Part shown: piece by piece, positions 60,969 to 64,000 of the stretch
Layout of the letters: every line of letters starts with the position of its first letter
How positions within the stretch are numbered: the stretch's first letter is position 1
From: an uncultured Pelagibacteraceae bacterium
Lineage (GTDB): Bacteria > Pseudomonadota > Alphaproteobacteria > Pelagibacterales > Pelagibacteraceae
NCBI GenBank assembly: GCA_902597055.1
Contig: CACJWG010000004.1
Span: 23,853 to 87,852 of the forward strand
Direction of reading: 5' to 3'
DNA: 64,000 nt
Translations under genes and position numbers: made by a program
Notes under the pieces: model-generated
Databases searched by the model: none
Told to the model about the DNA's origin: nothing
What the model saw: only the letters and a program-made list of their open reading frames with translations

Positions 60969-62270
60969 TTAATCTCTTATTGCGTAACCGATTACGCCTG
61001 TTTCTACGACGTCGGTTCCTTTGAGTTCAGCTTCTTTACTCAATCTAATACCTATTGTACTCTTCATAATTCCCCAAACAACTAGGGCAACTAGGAATAC
61101 AAAGATATTTATTGAAAGAACTCCTAAAAACTGAGCTCCAAAAGTTGTGTCTGGATTTGTTATTGGAACAGCTAATGTACCCCAAATACCAGCGAATAAG
61201 TGTGCGGGTATCGCACCAACTACATCGTCAATTTTTAGAGCAAAAAGGAATTTCGTTCCATAAACAACAATTACACCTCCAACAGCACCAATTAAGATTG
61301 CTGCAAGTGGTGATGGCATTAATGGTTCTGCTGTAATTGCAACTAGACCACCAATACATCCATTTAACATTTGAATTACATCTGTTTTACCAAATCCTAA
61401 TCTTGTAACTGTAGCAGCAGCCATTACACCACCAGCTCCAGCTAAAAATGTATTCATAAAGATTGTCGAAACAGCAATTGCATCATCAGCAGTACCCATA
61501 GCTAATTGAGAACCACCATTAAATCCAAACCAACCCAGCCATAAAATAAATATACCAACTGTGATTAATGGAATTGATGAAGCAGCAAATGGTTTCATTG
61601 GAGCAGGTGCACCAGATTTTGTAAATCTACCTAATCTTGGACCCAATAATAATGCTCCAGCTAAAGCCGCTGCACCACCTGTTGAGTGGACCAATGTTGA
61701 ACCTGCAAAATCTGAGAATCCAGCAGCTGCTAACCAGCCACCACCCCATTGCCAACCCATTACGATTGGGTAGATAATCCCAGATAAAATTGCTGCAAAT
61801 AAAAAGAAAGGCCATAGTTTGATTCTTTCAGCTAATGTTCCTGAAACAATCGAAACTGTTGTTGCACAAAATACCATTTGAAAATACCAATCTGATCCGT
61901 CCGAATAACCAGTATCTACTTTACTAGCATCTGACCATGGTAAAAAACTACCAATATATCCACCTTCCGGTATTCCATATGCTAAATTATAACCAAATAA
62001 CCAGAACATCATTCCGGCTATAGAAAATAATCCAATATTTTTTGCACAAATTACAGATACACTTTTAGATGTTACACTTCCTGCTTCTAACATTGCAAAC
62101 CCTGCAGCCATAAACATGACTAAAAATCCACAAACTAGAAAAAGGAAAGTATTAAAAATGAATCCTACTTCTGCAGAAACAGTTGAATCCGCATAACTCG
62201 TACTCGTCATGTTTAGTAAGAAAAATAAACTTACTGCGGGACCCACTAGTTTCTTTAAATGTTTTTTCAT
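60969..62270 (-). CDS. amt: Ammonium transporter
   Basis: FMAAGFAMLEAGSVTSKSV, DFAGSTLVHSTGGAAALAGALLLGPRLGRF, HLFAGIWGTLAVPI. Confidence 0.96.
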   Translation of the reverse strand: MKKHLKKLVGPAVSLFFLLNMTSTSYADSTVSAEVGFIFNTFLFLVCGFLVMFMAAGFAMLEAGSVTSKSVSVICAKNIGLFSIAGMMFWLFGYNLAYGIPEGGYIGSFLPWSDASKVDTGYSDGSDWYFQMVFCATTVSIVSGTLAERIKLWPFFLFAAILSGIIYPIVMGWQWGGGWLAAAGFSDFAGSTLVHSTGGAAALAGALLLGPRLGRFTKSGAPAPMKPFAASSIPLITVGIFILWLGWFGFNGGSQLAMGTADDAIAVSTIFMNTFLAGAGGVMAAATVTRLGFGKTDVIQMLNGCIGGLVAITAEPLMPSPLAAILIGAVGGVIVVYGTKFLFALKIDDVVGAIPAHLFAGIWGTLAVPITNPDTTFGAQFLGVLSINIFVFLVALVVWGIMKSTIGIRLSKEAELKGTDVVETGVIGYAIRD

Positions 62271-62365
62271 AATATTCTCCCTTGTTAAAGAGACCCTTTT
62301 ATAAAATGGATATTTAAAAACTAATGTTTATTGGATAAAATAGGTATGCAGTATTTGCATATAGA

Positions 62366-62403
62366 AACAGCCTTTATTAACTTTTATATTAATAAAGGCT
62401 GTT
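62366..62403 (-). terminator. Long perfect hairpin downstream of the HU gene
   Basis: 15-bp perfect inverted repeat AACAGCCTTTATTAA-N8-TTAATAAAGGCTGTT between hup and amt. Confidence 0.75.
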
Positions 62404-62415
62404 CAGAGGAAATAT

Positions 62416-62691
62416 TTATTTGTTGAATATTTCTTTAAGTGCTTTTGCAGGTAAAAACTTGACTTTTTGAGATGCAGCAATTTGGATTTGTTCTCCAGTT
62501 CTTGGGTTTCTTCCAATTCTAGCTTTTCTCTTAGCAACTTTGTATGTTCCAAAACCAGCGATTTTCACTGAGTCATCATTTTTCAACGCATCTAATATCG
62601 TATTTGTGATGGTATCAAAAGTTCGCTCAGCATCAGCTTTACTTTGGTTTAAAGAACCTGCCAATTTAGCAACTAATTGTTTTTTGTTCAT
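62416..62691 (-). CDS. hup: HU-family DNA-binding protein
   Basis: MNKKQLVAKLAGSLNQSKADAERTFDTI...VKIAGFGTYKVAKRKARIGRNPRTGEQIQIAASQKVKFLPAKALKE. Confidence 0.95.
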   Translation of the reverse strand: MNKKQLVAKLAGSLNQSKADAERTFDTITNTILDALKNDDSVKIAGFGTYKVAKRKARIGRNPRTGEQIQIAASQKVKFLPAKALKEIFNK

Positions 62692-62842
62692 TTTAGCTCC
62701 GGTTTTAAAGGTTAATTAACATAGTTTACAAAATGCCTTTAAAATCAAGCTTTTTTTTAGTGTTTAATTTGGTTTTTAACACAAGATATTGTGTATAAAT
62801 TAACCTTGTTTTTATTGGTTTTTTTGATGCTCTTTATATTAG

Positions 62843-63952
62843 TTAAAAAAGGCCTAAATCTCTTAGGTCATTCATAGTTGCAAAAAACATCAAAGATAGA
62901 AGCAAAAACATTCCGATTCGAAAAAAACCTTCCTGTGTTTTTTGGCTTAATGGCTTACCTAAAACTTTTTCAAAACCATAAAACATTAAATGACCCCCAT
63001 CCAATAATGGTATTGGGAATAAATTAATTAAACCTAAACTTATAGATATATAAGCCATCATACTTAAAAATGGTAATATCCCAAATTCAGCAACTTGGCC
63101 TGAGATTTTTGCTATTCTAATAGGACCTCCTAATTGAGAGCTATCCCCTGAACCTGCAACTATAGATCCTAAGTATTTTAACGTTGAGGTGGTTACAAAA
63201 TATACCTCAGAAACTGAGTAATAAATTGCTTTTGCTGGACCCAGTTTTTGATGATTGATAGTATTTTGATATGGAATAATTTTTATTCCAACTGTTCTTT
63301 TTTTAATTTTATTACCAAGATTATCTTCGCCATCTAAGGTCTGAGGTTTTACTTTTATTAAAATTTCTTTATCATATCTTGAAACTTTAAAGTCAATAAA
63401 TTCGGAGGTGGACATTGTTATGAATTTTGAAACATCCAAAATGCTTTTTACTTCGTTTTTATCAATTGATAGAATTACGTCATTTTTTTCCAAGCCAGCA
63501 ACATAAGCAGGACTTTCTTTAGTTACTTCACTTATCATTGGAGGAGTAAAGTCTTTACCGACAAAAACATTGATCATGAAAAATATAAGTATTGCTAACA
63601 AAAAGTTAGCTATTGGACCTGCAGCAACTATAATAGCTCTTTGATAAAGAGGTTTTAAAACAAAAAGTTTTTGCCTTTCTTTTTCATCATATTTTTTAAT
63701 CAATTCCTCCTGGTCAGCTTGTGAAAAAACATTTCTATCACCAAAAAATTTTACGTAGCCACCTAATGGAATCCAGCATATTTTCCATCTTGTACCGGAG
63801 CTATCGTTCCAACCAAATATTTCCTTTCCAAATCCAATTGAAAAATCAGTAACCTTTACACCATATTTTTTTGCAAAATAATAATGTCCATATTCGTGAA
63901 TAAAAACAACAACAAGAATAAGAATTAAAAATGGTAATATAAAATTAAGCAT
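62843..63952 (-). CDS. rseP: Site-2 zinc metalloprotease RseP/RasP
   Basis: VVFIHEYGHYYFAKKYGVKV (HExxH), PDZ domain, NLFPIPLLDGGHLMFYGFE. Confidence 0.95.
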   Translation of the reverse strand: MLNFILPFLILILVVVFIHEYGHYYFAKKYGVKVTDFSIGFGKEIFGWNDSSGTRWKICWIPLGGYVKFFGDRNVFSQADQEELIKKYDEKERQKLFVLKPLYQRAIIVAAGPIANFLLAILIFFMINVFVGKDFTPPMISEVTKESPAYVAGLEKNDVILSIDKNEVKSILDVSKFITMSTSEFIDFKVSRYDKEILIKVKPQTLDGEDNLGNKIKKRTVGIKIIPYQNTINHQKLGPAKAIYYSVSEVYFVTTSTLKYLGSIVAGSGDSSQLGGPIRIAKISGQVAEFGILPFLSMMAYISISLGLINLFPIPLLDGGHLMFYGFEKVLGKPLSQKTQEGFFRIGMFLLLSLMFFATMNDLRDLGLF

Positions 63953-64000
63953 TAGGTTTATAATACTGATTTTACTTTATTTTCCAAGATATCATTGGTC

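Noticed and set aside
1-64000. CRISPR arrays, IS elements, prophage or integrase genes
   Set aside because: No regularly spaced repeats, transposase, integrase or phage structural genes were seen in the reading or the ORF list.

Overview
This window is about 64 kb of compact, very AT-rich alphaproteobacterial DNA. Gene content and order strongly suggest SAR11 / Pelagibacterales; this is inferred from protein recognition, with no database search. Contents in order: a complex I operon on the minus strand (nuoA-nuoK plus partial nuoL); tRNA-Asp and tRNA-Val; a lon-clpX-clpP-tig proteostasis block; tRNA-Leu; small housekeeping genes (type-5-like UDG, YbgC); an SDR / NCS1 permease / TRAP transporter (DctPQM) region next to a GMC oxidoreductase; a mixed accessory stretch (M23 peptidase, FAH-like hydratase, sulfotransferase, TPR-2OG oxygenase, GT2 / methyltransferase / membrane protein); a predicted glucosylglycerate synthesis and phosphorolysis cassette; a contiguous organosulfonate-to-sulfite-to-APS module (xsc, suyAB, tauE/safE-like, aprBA, aprM-like) with small uncharacterised ORFs inside it; pabA/B/C; metC-like; mnmA; cysQ-like; recX-like; an ABA4-like membrane protein; bcp; amt; an HU-like gene; and rseP. 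I saw no CRISPR array, IS element, prophage or rRNA. The most interesting parts are the sulfonate/sulfite module with its small unknown ORFs and divergent-promoter inverted repeat, the glucosylglycerate cassette, and tiny highly basic ORFs missing from the supplied ORF track, one of which has a convincing promoter and Shine-Dalgarno.
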